From an uncultured Oscillospiraceae bacterium (GTDB lineage: Bacteria; Bacillota; Clostridia; Oscillospirales; Oscillospiraceae): a stretch of DNA of 33,181 nucleotides. The notes under the pieces are model-generated. The model was not told the origin of the DNA, searched no databases, and saw only the letters and a program-made list of their open reading frames with translations. Numbering within the stretch: the first letter of the stretch is position 1; each line of letters opens with the position of its first letter. This document shows positions 31,575-33,181 of this stretch, piece by piece. The stretch covers positions 1-33,181 of the forward strand of contig CAKTLD010000011.1 of NCBI GenBank assembly GCA_934572445.1. The letters run 5' to 3'. A program made the position numbers and the translations under genes.

Positions 31575-31603
31575 TTGAAAACGCTGTCCAAATATGGTAG
31601 CTT
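31575..31603 (+). promoter_or_regulatory. Candidate promoter of spo0A with extended -10
   Basis: TTGAAA (31575-31580), a 17-base spacer, then TGG-TAGCTT, an extended -10 form (hexamer 31598-31603). A GC hairpin (CCGCCC/GGGCGG, 31645-31659) follows in the leader. A sigma-H promoter was looked for but not convincingly found. Confidence 0.45.
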
Positions 31604-31699
31604 ATGGTTAAGGCAAAACAAGATATGGGGATTTTGCCGCGAGACCGCCCACGGGGCGGCGCGCAAACTTAAATGTGTGAAAAGAGGACGGGAAAGACC

Positions 31700-32458
31700 A
31701 TGGAGAACAGGACAACGATCATTTTAGCGGATGCGAACGAGGAGTTTCGCATGACCCTGCAGCAGACCTTAGAAGAGAGCGGAGAGTTCAGTGTGGTGGG
31801 AAGCACAGGCGACGGTATGGCGGCGTGGCAGCTCGTATCGGAGCGCAAGCCGGATCTGCTCGTCACGGATCTTTTGCTTCCGGCGCTCGATGGCTTTGGC
31901 CTGCTGGAGCGGATGGAGGCGGCCAAGCTGCCGGTAAAGACGGTGGTCGTCTCAGCGCTTTACCGCGACCAGATCGTGTCGCAGGCGATGAACAAGGGCG
32001 CTGCGTTCTTCATGCCAAAGCCCTGCGAGCTGCCGTCGCTGCTCGAATGGATGCGGCAGGTGGCGGCGGAGGGCGCTTCCTTGCCCGAGGATGAAGCGCA
32101 GGTGCTTGAACGCGAGGTTACGTCCGTTATCCACGAGGTTGGCGTGCCTGCGCACATCAAGGGCTACCAGTATGTCCGCGAGGCCATCGTCATCGCTGTG
32201 CAGGACATGGATGTCATCAACGCCGTGACCAAGGTGCTATACCCTGAGGTTGCGCGCCGCTACAACACCACGCCCTCGCGCGTGGAGCGCGCGGTGCGCC
32301 ACGCCATTGAGGTCGCATGGGACCGGGGCGATCTTGAAACGCTCCAGAGCTATTTTGGCTACACCGTGTCCAACACCAAGGGCAAGCCGACCAACAGCGA
32401 ATTCATTGCCATGATCGCTGACCGTATCCGTTTACAACGCAAGATCCGGAGGGCCTGA
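31700..32458 (+). CDS. spo0A: Sporulation master regulator Spo0A
   Basis: A 252-residue response regulator that controls entry into sporulation. The receiver domain (about 1-120) has phospho-acceptor Asp57 in [11 protein letters not shown], Ser85 and Lys107 in FFMPKP. The acidic pocket reads LADAN, so the second conserved Asp is Ala12. The C-terminal Spo0A DNA-binding domain (about 145-250) is unmistakable: [20 protein letters not shown], the recognition region [20 protein letters not shown] and [20 protein letters not shown]. The ATG at 31700 has only a weak GGGAAAG ribosome site. An earlier in-frame ATG at 31673 has none, so translation may be modest. spoIVB lies directly upstream. Confidence 0.98.
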   Translation: MENRTTIILADANEEFRMTLQQTLEESGEFSVVGSTGDGMAAWQLVSERKPDLLVTDLLLPALDGFGLLERMEAAKLPVKTVVVSALYRDQIVSQAMNKGAAFFMPKPCELPSLLEWMRQVAAEGASLPEDEAQVLEREVTSVIHEVGVPAHIKGYQYVREAIVIAVQDMDVINAVTKVLYPEVARRYNTTPSRVERAVRHAIEVAWDRGDLETLQSYFGYTVSNTKGKPTNSEFIAMIADRIRLQRKIRRA

Positions 32459-32489
32459 AAAAGACCCTGCCGGATCGAAAAAACAACAA

Positions 32490-32532
32490 CCCCGCGGAGT
32501 GATGCTCCGCGGGGCCTCTTTTTATTTTTCCC
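32490..32532 (+). terminator. Intrinsic terminator of spo0A
   Basis: A perfect 10-bp stem CCCCGCGGAG/CTCCGCGGGG (32490-32499 with 32505-32514), a 5-base loop and a T-rich tract. A-rich bases on the left suggest that it may also stop the converging small gene. Confidence 0.9.
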
Positions 32533-32586
32533 CAATTTCCTTTTGCGTTCCCGCTGTATCGGTTAGGGATAGCTGCATAATTCATC

Positions 32587-32958
32587 TCACTGTGCAGAAA
32601 CCTCTGCATCCTCTGTTTTTACAAGGCCGTCTTCTTCAAGCAAATCTGGCGGAACAGCATTTACGGCTAACTGCTGTTCTTCCGGCAAGCTATTATACCA
32701 ATCCAGCCATGCAGCCGTTTCTTCGGAAAGACCATCTGCGTCTACCATCCGATCACCAAACCGGACTTGGGTTCCTGCCCCTTCTCTTTGCTCAAGGGCA
32801 GGCTGAAAGGCTTCAATTTCAGCCTTGTTGGTTACATTCGCTCCCGGCCCCCCGCCAGAAACAGAGTCCACACCCGCTCCCCTGGTTCCGGATTGGCACA
32901 CGGTAAAGGCCAAGGACGCTGCTAATGTCAAGCTTAAAATACAAGTAGACTTTTTCAT
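32587..32958 (-). CDS. Small exported hypothetical protein (possible lipoprotein)
   Basis: A 123-residue protein I do not recognise. It begins MKKSTCILSLTLAASLAFTVC, a signal peptide with a Cys at position 21 that would be the lipid site, but FTVC is a poor lipobox, so lipid attachment is uncertain. A Gly/Asn-rich low-complexity stretch follows, then a conserved-looking segment LSEETAAWLDWYNSLPEEQQ followed by LAVNAVPPDLL, and an acidic C-terminus. Similar W-x-x-WY-N...P-P motifs occur in small secreted clostridial proteins of unknown role, from memory only. A TGAGGAA-type ribosome site precedes the ATG. Base composition is noticeably less GC-rich than its neighbours, and it lies beside a probable IS end, so it may be acquired DNA. 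Confidence 0.65.
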   Translation of the reverse strand: MKKSTCILSLTLAASLAFTVCQSGTRGAGVDSVSGGGPGANVTNKAEIEAFQPALEQREGAGTQVRFGDRMVDADGLSEETAAWLDWYNSLPEEQQLAVNAVPPDLLEEDGLVKTEDAEVSAQ

Positions 32959-32976
32959 ATCCGTTTTTCCTCAGGC

Positions 32977-32988
32977 TCAGATATCTGA
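32977..32988. repeat. 12-bp perfect palindrome TCAGATATCTGA upstream of the small gene
   Basis: The palindrome lies 19 bases upstream of the small gene's start codon, probably within its 5' leader. It could be an operator; no clear promoter was found in the 150-base gap to the IS end. Confidence 0.4.
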
Positions 32989-33110
32989 AGTGCGGTCTTA
33001 TTGATATAGACGCAAAATCTTCGAAAGTGTTCCGCATCCGTATCATAATGTCTTTATGCCCGTTTCAATGCAAGTCTTAAAAATAACTCCCCCTGATCAG
33101 TAAAGTGAAG

Positions 33111-33181
33111 TGACCCCAAAAAGTTAGACAAATATTTTGAGCACAAATTGTTCAAGCAGCCGAAAGGGCTTGCTGTCTGTG
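33111..33181. mobile_element. Terminal part of a probable IS3-family insertion sequence, cut by window end
   Basis: TGACCCCAAAAAGTTAGACA starting at 33111 matches the terminal inverted repeats typical of IS3-family elements in Firmicutes (recognised from memory). The following 50 bases are AT-rich, then contain CAAGC...GCTTG arms. No transposase frame is visible before the window ends, so which end this is, whether the element is complete, and any target duplication cannot be told. Confidence 0.6.

Overview
The window reads as chromosome from a GC-rich, endospore-forming Gram-positive, most likely a clostridial gut bacterium of the Oscillospiraceae/Ruminococcaceae type. The basis is a clear spo0A next to spoIVB, a murA-ftsQ-ftsZ cluster, many lipoprotein-type binding proteins, strong AGGAGG ribosome sites, consensus sigma-A promoters and many intrinsic terminators. 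Genus-level placement is inference. No tRNA, rRNA, CRISPR array or known riboswitch was seen.

Left part (1-9.8 kb), mostly single-gene units: the end of a DEAD-box RNA helicase, an orphan family-5 (peptide-type) binding lipoprotein, a CPA2-type cation/proton antiporter and a membrane-anchored SH3b protein with a Gly/Ser-rich tail. On the minus strand follow phosphoketolase (xfp) and a NifX-like protein with a Cys-rich tail. A TetR regulator is divergent from xfp, and an MgtC/SapB membrane protein comes next.

Centre (9.9-25.5 kb): the most interesting region. Two ABC import cassettes, each with a lipoprotein binding protein, an ATPase and a permease that is a natural fusion of two half-permeases, flank a three-gene sensory operon: binding lipoprotein, YesM-type histidine kinase and AraC-type response regulator. 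That operon resembles the Staphylococcus HptA-HptS-HptR hexose-phosphate sensing system. A phosphohexomutase (minus strand) lies between the first cassette and the sensor. A YihX-like sugar-phosphate phosphatase is translationally coupled to the second fused permease and is followed by a type I mannose-6-phosphate isomerase. I propose that this is a sugar-phosphate (or similar phosphorylated or anionic ligand) sensing, uptake and processing island. In both cassettes a strong hairpin separates the binding-protein gene from the membrane/ATPase genes, which fits differential expression.

Right part (25.5-33.2 kb): a membrane-anchored endonuclease/exonuclease/phosphatase-fold protein (minus strand), then the cell-wall/division genes murA, ftsQ and ftsZ, then spoIVB and spo0A. 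The spo0A upstream region carries Spo0A-box-like sites, and its receiver domain lacks one conserved acidic residue. The window ends with a small exported or lipoprotein-like hypothetical gene and the terminal inverted repeat of a probable IS3-family element that continues beyond the window.
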